Origin: Isotricha intestinalis
Taxonomy: Eukaryota; Ciliophora; Litostomatea; Vestibuliferida; Isotrichidae
Assembly: GCA_023807065.1 (NCBI GenBank)
Contig: JAJJLU010000859.1
Coordinates: 1 to 16,141, forward strand
DNA length: 16,141 bases
Direction of reading: 5' to 3'
Every line of letters begins with the position of its first letter. Position 1 is the first letter of the stretch. The notes under the pieces were generated by a model. The model saw only the letters and a program-made list of their open reading frames with translations, ran no database searches and had not been told where the DNA came from. Positions 7,149 to 15,416 of the stretch are shown piece after piece. Position numbers and translations under genes: made by a program.

Positions 7149-9050
7149 ATGTTAAATGGAAATTTTATTAATTGTTTAAATGAATTAATTTGTATTTCTG
7201 ATAATATTCTTTTGAAAAGTCAAGAAATAAATAAAGATTTAAATTTAAGTTCTCAAGATAATAATAATATAAATCAATTTTTAATTGATTTATGTTTTAA
7301 TATGAAGAAAATTAATAATAATCTTAAATTATTATTATCTTCATATAATAATTCAAATTATGAATTGGAAAATAAAATTAAATCTTTACAAAATCAAAAT
7401 TTTTGTCTTGAAACAAGTTTATTAAATTCAAATCATAAAATTCAAGATTTGAATTCAATAATAATTGAAAAAGAAAGTTTAATTCAAGAATTATCAAATT
7501 TACAAAATAATTTATGCGTTTGTAATTGTAATTGTCCTTGTTATAAATTAAAAAATGATAATATAAATAATTATAATAAACAATTATTTCCTTTAGAAAT
7601 AAGTAATTATAAAAGTACAAAAAGTACAAATTTTGATAATAATGTTTATAGTAATAATAAAGGAAGTTTAACTTATGATTATAATTCTAATTCAAAATCT
7701 TTGAGAAATTCTCCTAAAAGAAATTTATCCTTTGATTATGGAAAAAAATGTCTTTATGATAACAACGATAATATGGTTAATAAAACTTCAAATATTTTAA
7801 ATTCATACACCAATCAATTATATAACAATAATCCTTCTTATCAAAATTCAACATATTCTAATTATAAATTTGATAATAATAATTATTTAAATGAAGATTA
7901 TAATTATCCTAATAATAATAAATCTAAATTAAGAGATTATTATATTCAAACTAATAATATTATGAATAATGACAACAATAATTTTAATAATAAAAATTAT
8001 ATGATAAGTTATCCTGATAATTCATCTTTAGTAAAAAATAATAGTAGTATTGAATTAAATGAAAAAAAAAATATGAAATTAAATAATAATAATAAAGTTA
8101 AGAATAATAATTATAATTTAGAAAATGAAAATAATATTATTCCAAGAATTAATTCAAATAAGAATAATGAATCAAACAACGCTCAAAATAAAAATTTAAA
8201 TGATGATATAAATGAAAAATTTCTAAAAGATAATAAAGAAAAGAAAAATAAAATATATAATTTTAATATTGATGAACCAGAACCAGAAATTATAAAAACA
8301 ATACAAAGTCAAAAATATAATATTAATAGTAATCAAAATTTAAAGGGAAATATTTTAAATAAAAATTTAAATTATATTGATTCACCTTATAATTCTAATT
8401 TTCAAACAATTCAAGAAAAAGATATTAATCCGAATTTAAATATTAATAAAAATAAAAAATTAAATTCATTAAATAATTCAAATAATAAAAATGAAGATAT
8501 TCAATATGAAATAAATGATTTAAATAAAATTAATAATAATATCAACGAAAATATGAATGAAGAAAAGTCTAAAAAAAATAAATTAATGAAAAATAAAATT
8601 AATAGAGTTCAAAAAATAATTCAAGAAAGTTTTAAAGATGAAAATACTTTAAAAAAGTTAAAAGAAAAATTAGGTTCTGATTTTATAGAAAAAATAACAA
8701 ATGAAAAAGTAACAGAAGAATTTTTAAATGAAGTAGAAAATAAAATAAAAGAAATAAATGAAGAAAATAAAGATAATATAATTAATATATATAAAAATTA
8801 TTCATCAAAATCATATAATTCAAATAATATATTTCTTCCAAAAAAAAAATATAAAGATCCAATATTAAATATAATGTATGATAAAAGAAAATTGAAAAAA
8901 GAAAATACAGATAAACAATATCATTTTAAAGAAAATCCAAAAGGATGGATTTCATCAAAAGATTATTTTTTAAATAATAATTCTAGTGATGGAAAAATAG
9001 AAAAATCACCTTATAAAATTCCTAACCAAATAAAAATGAAAAATAAATAA
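7149..9050 (+). CDS. Asn-rich coiled-coil protein of unknown function with CxCxCxCxC cluster
   Basis: The frame is uninterrupted for 633 residues from the ATG beside the divergent promoter to TAA. Residues about 43-120 form a helical coiled coil (IKSLQNQNFCLETSLL and following). Immediately after it comes a striking alternating cysteine cluster, C-V-C-N-C-N-C-P-C at residues 123-131. Residues about 135-480 are low-complexity, dominated by Asn, Tyr, Ser and Lys, like the asparagine tracts of other AT-rich eukaryotes, and probably disordered. Residues about 484-545 form a second charged helical region (RVQKIIQESFKDE and following). The tail (about 560-633) is basic with short ordered-looking words such as PKGWISSKDYF. 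There are no membrane spans or signal peptide. I do not recognise the family; a cytoskeletal or centrosomal scaffold would fit the coiled coils but is unproven. It converges with the Hsp70 gene downstream, with a 239-bp gap. Confidence 0.82.
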   Translation: MLNGNFINCLNELICISDNILLKSQEINKDLNLSSQDNNNINQFLIDLCFNMKKINNNLKLLLSSYNNSNYELENKIKSLQNQNFCLETSLLNSNHKIQDLNSIIIEKESLIQELSNLQNNLCVCNCNCPCYKLKNDNINNYNKQLFPLEISNYKSTKSTNFDNNVYSNNKGSLTYDYNSNSKSLRNSPKRNLSFDYGKKCLYDNNDNMVNKTSNILNSYTNQLYNNNPSYQNSTYSNYKFDNNNYLNEDYNYPNNNKSKLRDYYIQTNNIMNNDNNNFNNKNYMISYPDNSSLVKNNSSIELNEKKNMKLNNNNKVKNNNYNLENENNIIPRINSNKNNESNNAQNKNLNDDINEKFLKDNKEKKNKIYNFNIDEPEPEIIKTIQSQKYNINSNQNLKGNILNKNLNYIDSPYNSNFQTIQEKDINPNLNINKNKKLNSLNNSNNKNEDIQYEINDLNKINNNINENMNEEKSKKNKLMKNKINRVQKIIQESFKDENTLKKLKEKLGSDFIEKITNEKVTEEFLNEVENKIKEINEENKDNIINIYKNYSSKSYNSNNIFLPKKKYKDPILNIMYDKRKLKKENTDKQYHFKENPKGWISSKDYFLNNNSSDGKIEKSPYKIPNQIKMKNK

Positions 9051-9180
9051 TTTACAAATTTTATTTAAAAAAATTTATTAATTTGTGTTTTTTAGAATAT
9101 TTTCCGTCAATTTTTTTTAAAAAATATTATAATAATACATTATTCTATAACCTTCTTTTTTATTATTTTTTAGTTTGCCA
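9051..9180. other. Convergent 3' spacer
   Basis: This is the part of the 239-bp gap between the stops of the Asn-rich gene (plus) and the intact Hsp70 (minus) that is not shared with the second Hsp70 copy. It contains runs of T and A and AT-rich dyads such as ttttttttaaaaaatatt around 9111-9128. These may help to end transcription from both sides, but no specific signal can be named. Confidence 0.35.
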
Positions 9181-9690
9181 TCATATTCCTAATTTATAAA
9201 TGAATAGTTTAATAAATAAATTGTTAATTCCATCTATTATAATGTATTTTTATTTTAGAATACTATTCCATTTTTATTTAAATCCTAAATTATTTTTCAT
9301 CTCTTTTCTCTCTTTTGATTTTAACTTCGATTTTTTGATTATTATTCTTTTTTCCAATTTCATGAGCACTGACATTTAAAATTCCATTATCATCAACGTG
9401 AAAAGTAATTCCCATTTTAATTTCCCCTTTAGGAGCTTTAGTAATATTTTTTAAATAAAACTTACCTAAGAGATTATTTTCTTTAATAAATTCATTTTCT
9501 CCTTCATAAATACCAATTTTAAATTGAGTTTGATCATCTTCAACAGTTTTAAAAATTTTCCTAAAAGTACAAGGAATATTTGTATTTTTTTTAATCATAG
9601 GAATCATATAATCTTTACTTCCAACGCCTAAAGTTAAAGGAACAAAATCTTTAATTTTTAAATTTGGTGATACATTATTTTTTTCAATCA
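9181..9690. repeat. Direct repeat, copy A (Hsp70 last beta domain plus 3' flank)
   Basis: From 9181 to about 9690 this DNA aligns with about 11358-11858 in the same orientation. The noncoding part (9181-9289) shares long identical words, including tttaataaataaattgttaa, only a few bases differing over roughly 80 bp. The coding part covers the second substrate-binding beta domain of the intact Hsp70. Upstream of about 9690 on the minus strand the two copies stop aligning, because the intact gene has an extra beta domain there. Confidence 0.85.
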
Positions 9691-11239
9691 TTTTGAAAAT
9701 TCTAGCATTCTCTCTTTTTTTTCTAGTAACTTCAAGAGTTTTTTTATTTTGACCATTCATTTCTTCAGCAGAAATTTTAAGAATAGAGAATTTTTGATCA
9801 ATTTCAAAAATAACATTAATCAAGCTTTTTTCTCTAGGAGTAATTTTAATAAAAAAAGTATCTAATAAAGCACATTCTCTAATATAATTAGAATCACCTT
9901 CATAAATGCAAATTTCAAGTTTATCTTGATAAGGAACAACATTTTCATAATATTTTTGAATTTTACAAGGAATTTTAGTATTTTTAGGAATAATTATATC
10001 CATTAAATCACCATCAATTTTAACTCCTAATGCATGAGGAACTATATCTGCAATTTTTAATTCTTCAAAGTTTTCAATTTTATTATTATTTATTTGATAA
10101 GCAAATATTGATGCTCCTAAAGCAATTGCTTCATCTGGATTTATTGTTTTACATAATTTATTTTTTCCAAATATATTTCCTAACATTTCTTGTATTTTTG
10201 GTATTTTTGAAGATCCTCCTGTTAATACTACTTTATCTATATCATATTCTGTTAAATTAACATCTCTTATTGTTTTCATCACCATATTTATACATTTTTC
10301 AAATATTTCATTACATATTTCATTAAATTGTTCTCTGTTTATTGTTTCATTTAAATCTATTTCTTCAGAAAGACCTTCAATTGTTATATTTGATTCTTCA
10401 GCCATAGAAAGTAAATGTTTTGCTTCTATACATTGACTTTTAAGTCTTTTTAAAGCTTTTTGATTTTTTGAAGATATTTCTATTCCTGTTTTTTTTTTAA
10501 AATTTTCCAAACAATATTCTGATATTTTAGTATCGATATCTTCACCTCCTAAATGAGAATCACCTTGAGAAGTAATTACATCAAATTCATTATTTTTAAT
10601 ATTGATTATAGTAATATCAAAAGTTCCACCTCCAAAATCAAATATTAATACTTTTCTTTTTTCATTACTTTTATTCTCTAATCCATAAGCAATAGCAGCT
10701 GCAGTTGGTTCATTAATAGTTCTAATAACATTTAATCCTGCAATTCTTCCTGCATCAATTGTACTTTGTCTTTGACTATTATTAAAATATGCTGGAACAG
10801 TAATAACTGCATTTTTCACTTCTTTTCCTAAATAATCTTCTGCATCTTTTTTTAAGGCTCCAAGTATTTGTGCAGCAACTTGTTCTGGATAAAATATTTT
10901 TTTTTCTTTATTTATAGTTACTTCAATTATTGGTTTATCTTTATCATCACCTTTAACACTAAAAGACCATAATTTAATATCATTTTGAACTATTTCATCA
11001 CTAAAATTTCTTCCAATTAATCTCTTAGTATCATATATTGTATTTTTAATATTTTTAATGATTTGATCTTTTGCTTGTTCACCAACTAAAATTTTAGTGT
11101 GTGATTTATAACATACATAAGAAGGAGTAACTCTTTTTCCCATAATATTTGAAATTATTTCTACTTTATTATTTTTCCATACTCCTACACATGAGTTTGT
11201 TGTTCCTAAATCTATTCCTATTATATAATCATCAGTCAT
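9290..11239 (-). CDS. HSP70: Hsp70 with two tandem substrate-binding beta domains and no lid
   Basis: An ATP-dependent chaperone of 649 residues, cytosolic by lack of targeting signals. The ATPase domain (1-385) is complete: IGIDLGTTNSCVGVW (7-21), Lys72 in TKRLIGR (catalytic Lys71 of Hsc70), Glu177 in NEPTAAAIAYG, Asp201 in DFGGGTFD, and VVLTGGSSKIPKIQ (337-350). The interdomain linker is atypical (ELKIADI for the usual DLLLLDV). Residues about 393-515 form a first beta domain that has diverged: NNLLGKF has become CALLDTF, and NGILNVSA has become KFSILKISA. Residues about 528-640 form a second, well-conserved beta domain with NNLLGKF, APKGE and DDNGILNVSA. The protein ends in KREKRDEK, so the alpha-helical lid and the EEVD tail are absent. 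Normal cytosolic Hsp70s have a similar length but one beta domain plus lid. ATG 11239 gives the normal short N-terminus. A frameshifted paralogue lies directly upstream in tandem. Confidence 0.93.
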   Translation of the reverse strand: MTDDYIIGIDLGTTNSCVGVWKNNKVEIISNIMGKRVTPSYVCYKSHTKILVGEQAKDQIIKNIKNTIYDTKRLIGRNFSDEIVQNDIKLWSFSVKGDDKDKPIIEVTINKEKKIFYPEQVAAQILGALKKDAEDYLGKEVKNAVITVPAYFNNSQRQSTIDAGRIAGLNVIRTINEPTAAAIAYGLENKSNEKRKVLIFDFGGGTFDITIINIKNNEFDVITSQGDSHLGGEDIDTKISEYCLENFKKKTGIEISSKNQKALKRLKSQCIEAKHLLSMAEESNITIEGLSEEIDLNETINREQFNEICNEIFEKCINMVMKTIRDVNLTEYDIDKVVLTGGSSKIPKIQEMLGNIFGKNKLCKTINPDEAIALGASIFAYQINNNKIENFEELKIADIVPHALGVKIDGDLMDIIIPKNTKIPCKIQKYYENVVPYQDKLEICIYEGDSNYIRECALLDTFFIKITPREKSLINVIFEIDQKFSILKISAEEMNGQNKKTLEVTRKKRENARIFKMIEKNNVSPNLKIKDFVPLTLGVGSKDYMIPMIKKNTNIPCTFRKIFKTVEDDQTQFKIGIYEGENEFIKENNLLGKFYLKNITKAPKGEIKMGITFHVDDNGILNVSAHEIGKKNNNQKIEVKIKREKRDEK

Positions 11240-11357
11240 ATTTATTTTAATAAAATTTAAGAATAAATTAAAAAAATTTTTAAAAATGATTTTATAATAT
11301 TTAATATTATTTATATGAATTGAATCTTTATTCTTTTTTTATTTTATTTTATTATTT

Positions 11358-11858
11358 TCATATTCCCAATTTAGAAATGAATAGTTTAATAAATAAATTG
11401 TTAATTCCATCTATCATAATGTTTTTTATTTTAGAATACTATTCCATTTTTAATTAAATAATTAATTTCTTTTTCATCTCTTTTCTCTCTTTTTATTTTA
11501 ACTTGGATATTTTGATTATTATTCTTTTTTCCAATTTCATGAGCACTGACATTTAAAATTCCATTATTATCAATGTGAAAAATGATTTCCATTTTAGTTT
11601 CACCTTTAGGAGCTTTAGAAATATTTTTTAAATATAACGCATATAAGAGATTATTTTCTTTAACAAATTTATTTTCTCCTTCATAAATACCAATTCCAAA
11701 TTGAGTTGAATCATCTTCAACAGTTTTAAAAATTTCCTAAAAGTACAAGGAATATTTGTATTTTTTTTAATCATAGGAATCATATGATCTTTACTTCCAA
11801 CGCCTAAAGTTAAAGGAACAACATCTTTAATATTTAAATTTGAAATATTATTTTTTTC
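11358..11858. repeat. Direct repeat, copy B (broken Hsp70 beta domain plus 3' flank)
   Basis: This is the partner of 9181-9690 in the same orientation. It includes the 3' noncoding flank (11358-11430), a short C-terminal extension unique to this copy, and the single beta domain of the broken Hsp70. Compared with copy A it lacks one T in the run near 11732-11736, which shifts the frame. The match is far closer than that between the ATPase domains of the two genes. Confidence 0.85.
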
Positions 11859-13011
11859 AGATGAAACAATATAATTTTTTGAAGCAACAAGTGCTGCTCC
11901 ATATGCAACTGCTTTATCTCTATTTATTACTTTGATTATTTTTGTTTTTCTCCAAAAGATTCTTTTATCATTTCTTGTATTTTTGGAATTCTTGATGAAC
12001 CTCCTATTAATGCTATTTCATCTATTTCATTTTTGATATCTTTGATTCTTTTATTGTTTTATTTAATATTTTTATACATTTGGAAAATATATCTTTACAA
12101 ATTTCATTAAAGTTTATTACTGTTAATGTATCATTATAATCTTCATTTTCTGCCAAACAATCAATATCTATTGGGGATTCCTTTACACCAGAAAGTAATA
12201 TCTTTGTTTTTTCAGCAACAATTTTAAGTCTTCTTTTTGCTTTTCCATTTTGAGAAACATCAATATCAGTTAGTTCTTTAAATCTCTTAATAAAATATTT
12301 GACTAATAAATTATCAATATCTTGTCCTCCTAAATGAGAATCTCCCCCAGTACTTTTAACAGTAAAATCATTACCTTTAATAATTAAAACAGTAACATCA
12401 AAAGTTCCTCCTCCAAAATCAAATATACAAACTTTTCTTTCTTCATTACTTTTATTCTCATATCCATAAGCAATAGCAGCAGCAGTTGGTTCATTAATAA
12501 TACTAATAACATTTAATCCTGCATATTCTCCTGCTTTAATTGTACTTTCTCTTTGACTATTATTAAAATGTGCTGGTACTGATATTACTGCCTTTTTTAC
12601 TTCTTTTCCTATATAATCTTCTGCATCTTTTTTTAATTGTTTTAATATTAATGCTGATATTTCTTCTGGAAAAAATGTCTTTACTTCATTTTGATATGTT
12701 ACTGATATTTTTATCTTGTTATTATTGTCTTTAATTATTTTATAAGGCAATAATTTTTTTTCATTTTGAACGATTCCGTCATCATAATCTCTACCTATTA
12801 ATCTTTTTATTTCAAATATTGTATTTGAGAAATATTTAACTGGCTGGTTTTTCGCTGCTTTTCCAACTAATATTTCATTTTCTTTGAAACATACCATTGA
12901 AGGAGTTATTCTATTTCCCATACAATTTGGAATTATATCTACTTTATTATTTTTCCATACCCCTACACATGAATTTGTTGTTCCTAAATCTATTCCTATT
13001 ATATATTCCAT
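11431..13011 (-). pseudogene. HSP70: Frameshifted tandem Hsp70 copy with one beta domain
   Basis: The first 329 codons (13011 to 12022) are intact and encode most of an ATPase domain: IGIDLGTTNSCVGVW, Lys69 in EIKRLIGR, NEPTAAAIAYG, DFGGGTFDVTV. Homology then continues in other frames. Shifts are needed near 12041-12048 (before N-E-I-D-E-I-A-L-I-G-G-S-S), near 11933-11945 (after F-G-E-K-Q-K) and near 11732-11737 (a T4 to T3 change relative to the intact paralogue). After the last shift the frame runs through a beta domain with APKGE and NGILNVSA to KREKRDEK, then continues EINYLIKN and stops at TAA (11431-11433). That tail resembles the beginning of a lid helix. The AYGAALVA end of the ATPase domain joins the beta domain by a short linker with no second beta domain. 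Three indels, all next to A or T runs, could be decay or sequencing errors; decay of a duplicate is my preferred reading. Confidence 0.85.
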
Positions 13012-13091
13012 TTTTCTTTTTTATATTTAAAATCCCTATCACACAAATGAATTAGAGTAATTTTTTTATTTATTTTTTTTTTAAATAAATT
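13012..13091. promoter_or_regulatory. 80-bp divergent promoter region
   Basis: This gap separates the start of the broken Hsp70 (13011, minus) from that of the p25-like gene (13092, plus). It contains a slightly GC-richer core, aaaatccctatcacacaaa around 13029-13047, inside T and A runs. Two inverted heat-shock units of nGAAn type would be expected at an active stress gene; I cannot make out a convincing array here. Confidence 0.45.
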
Positions 13092-15416
13092 ATGTTAGAA
13101 AAGAAAAATATTTTTCATGAAGAAAGAATGAACATTAATAATAATATTTCAAGAAATTTAAATGACTTTTCAAAGTCAATTGATTATGTTTCTAATTGGG
13201 CAATTACATTTAAAAAAACTCAATTAAATTCAAATAATTCTAATAAAAATTTTTTATTTGAAAATATCTTATTGAATATTTTTATGAATTATTCAGATTT
13301 TTCTGAAATTGACTTTCAATATTATTTATCTTTAACAAACTTAAATAAAATTATCAAAAATATTGGAACAATAGAAAAGAAAAAATCTCAAATTACAATT
13401 TCAGATATAAATATAATATTTAAAAAGGTAAAAGGAAATTTATTATCAAATAAATTAAATTTTAGAGAATTTGAATCATTGATTTTTCAATTAGCAATGT
13501 TAATAAATGAAGATAAATTTAAAAAAGATATAAAAAATTATATGAATTTATTCATTACAAAATATTTTAAAAAAATTTCAGATAAATGCTCAAAAAGTAA
13601 TAATATTATTAATAATATAAATTCAATTGAATTTAATTCAACTTCAAATATAATAAAAATATTGTCAAAAATAATTAAAAAATTAAAAGAAATATATTTT
13701 CAATTTTTTAAATATGATATTGATCATAACATAAATAATGAAAAAACAATAAAAGAAAATTTAAAAGCTTGTTTTATTTTTTTAAAATCATATGAAATTT
13801 GTCCTTTATATATTTCAATAAAAGAAATATCATTATATTATTATTTAATTATAAATATTCAAGAAGAAGAAATTCCATTATTTTCAAATTTTAAATTGGG
13901 AAATAATTTTAATTTTCAAAAATTTTGCCATTTTTTAACAATAATAGGAATTTCAATAATAAATAAAGAAAAAAATGAATTTAATGATAAAAGCCAAAAA
14001 ATCATGAATAAAAAAGAAGACAAAAACTATATTAATCATTATATGAATTTAAATAATGAAGAAAAATTTATTCAATTTTTAAACAAACTAAATAATTTAG
14101 AAGGAATAGAAAAAACACATAAAAATTTTTCTCATATAACAATGAATTCTAATAATTCTAATATTTTACCTGATAAAAAATATATTGATGATTTTTTTCC
14201 AAATGCTTTTTATTATAAAGAAAAATCAAAAGGAAATTTATTTTATTTGTCAAAAAATTTCAATGAGAATAATTTAATTAATCATTTAAATGAAAAAAAT
14301 GAATTAAATCAAATTTTATTTTTTAAAAATCAGAATATAATAAATAAAAAAATTTTAAAAGAAATATTTGAATATTATTCTGATTATAATGATAAATATC
14401 AAATGAATAAAATTGGATATAATGATTTTATGAAATTTATAAAAGATTTTAATTTATTTAATTTATCAAAATTAAATATAGAAGAAAAAAATAATATTTT
14501 TTCTTCTTCTTTAAGAATGTCAAAATTACAAACAACATCAACAATAAAACAAAATGTTAAATTAAATAAATCTGAAATATCAAAAACAAATATATTAAAT
14601 GAACAATATTTAAATATTTTATGGAGTGATATTTCAGGAAGAAAAAATCAAAAAATAATAAATTTAAATTCAATAAAACCAAAAATAAATTTAAATAGAA
14701 GTTCTTCTTTAAATTCTTTGAAACCTAATTCTTTAAATTATTATAAATTAAATTATTTTCAATTTATTGAAATTTTATTTTCAATAAGCCAAATTTTATG
14801 TTTTGATTCTTTTGATATTTTTGTTAAATTTTTAGAAGAAGGAAATAATATTTATTTAAATATTCAAGAAAAAAAAAATGAAATAATGAATAAATTTTAT
14901 ATTATTCAAAATAATACTCAGTTAATTAAAATATTAAATTCTATCAAAAAAATTTTTAAAAATTATTATAATTATTATTCAAAAAATAAAGAAAAAATTA
15001 CTTTTGATATTATAATTAAAATTTATAAAGATTTCAATATTTTACCTTATTTTATTTCTTTTATTGAATTAAAAAATATATTTTTTACTTTAGCTGATAT
15101 TTTAAATAATAAACAAGATTTAGAAAAAGAGAAAAAAATAAATTTTGAACTTTTTTTAATAAGTTTAGGAATAATTTCTTTATCAATAAATACTTCTTTA
15201 AATCTATCTTGTATAGAAAGATTAATACTTCTTTTAGTTCAAATAGCTTATTCTGAAAAAAAAAATCAATTTTTTTCAAATGAAACTTTTTCAATTCGAA
15301 AAGATTTGTTTAATATAATTATTGAATTAGAAAAAAATTATCCTTCAATTTTTGAAAAATCAATTCCTTTTTATGAAGAAATAATTAAAAATCCAGAAAA
15401 ATTAAGTGAATTATAA
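13092..15416 (+). CDS. Large protein with repeated p25-alpha/EF-hand-like modules
   Basis: An uninterrupted frame of 774 residues, ATG 13092 to TAA. Residues about 58-137 match the p25-alpha (TPPP) domain: helix with F-x-x-Y-S, then NLNKIIKNIGTI, ITISDINIIFKKVKG and KLNFREFESLIFQLA, paralleling the family pattern of K-x-x-x-D, T-x-x-D-V-D-x-x-F-x-K-V-K and I-x-F-x-x-F. A related but interrupted unit lies at about 420-566 (EIFEYYSDYND, YNDFMKFIKDFNLF, LNILWSDIS, LNYFQFIEILFSIS) with a Ser/Asn insert. Two further units resemble each other: about 190-292 (KLKEIYFQFFKY, EICPLYISIKEI, NFQKFCHFLTIIGIS) and about 610-698 (SIKKIFKNYYNYYS, NILPYFISFIEL, NFELFLISLGIIS). The order is therefore A-B-A-B. 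TPPP-family proteins bind and bundle microtubules, so a cytoskeletal or ciliary role is likely. Calcium-coordinating EF-loop acids are mostly missing. No membrane segment is seen. Confidence 0.78.
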   Translation: MLEKKNIFHEERMNINNNISRNLNDFSKSIDYVSNWAITFKKTQLNSNNSNKNFLFENILLNIFMNYSDFSEIDFQYYLSLTNLNKIIKNIGTIEKKKSQITISDINIIFKKVKGNLLSNKLNFREFESLIFQLAMLINEDKFKKDIKNYMNLFITKYFKKISDKCSKSNNIINNINSIEFNSTSNIIKILSKIIKKLKEIYFQFFKYDIDHNINNEKTIKENLKACFIFLKSYEICPLYISIKEISLYYYLIINIQEEEIPLFSNFKLGNNFNFQKFCHFLTIIGISIINKEKNEFNDKSQKIMNKKEDKNYINHYMNLNNEEKFIQFLNKLNNLEGIEKTHKNFSHITMNSNNSNILPDKKYIDDFFPNAFYYKEKSKGNLFYLSKNFNENNLINHLNEKNELNQILFFKNQNIINKKILKEIFEYYSDYNDKYQMNKIGYNDFMKFIKDFNLFNLSKLNIEEKNNIFSSSLRMSKLQTTSTIKQNVKLNKSEISKTNILNEQYLNILWSDISGRKNQKIINLNSIKPKINLNRSSSLNSLKPNSLNYYKLNYFQFIEILFSISQILCFDSFDIFVKFLEEGNNIYLNIQEKKNEIMNKFYIIQNNTQLIKILNSIKKIFKNYYNYYSKNKEKITFDIIIKIYKDFNILPYFISFIELKNIFFTLADILNNKQDLEKEKKINFELFLISLGIISLSINTSLNLSCIERLILLLVQIAYSEKKNQFFSNETFSIRKDLFNIIIELEKNYPSIFEKSIPFYEEIIKNPEKLSEL

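Noticed and set aside
7378..7629. Minus-strand 83-codon frame inside the Asn-rich gene
   Set aside because: It is antisense to a long intact gene, with Asn/Tyr codons mirrored as Ile/Leu/Tyr; no domain.
10030..10260. Plus-strand 76-codon frame inside the intact Hsp70
   Set aside because: It is antisense to the strongly conserved ATPase domain and is Leu/Tyr/Phe-rich; a shadow frame.
15085..15294. Minus-strand 69-codon frame inside the p25-like gene
   Set aside because: It is antisense to the conserved last repeat of the 774-residue protein and has Lys/Leu/Phe composition from A/T runs.
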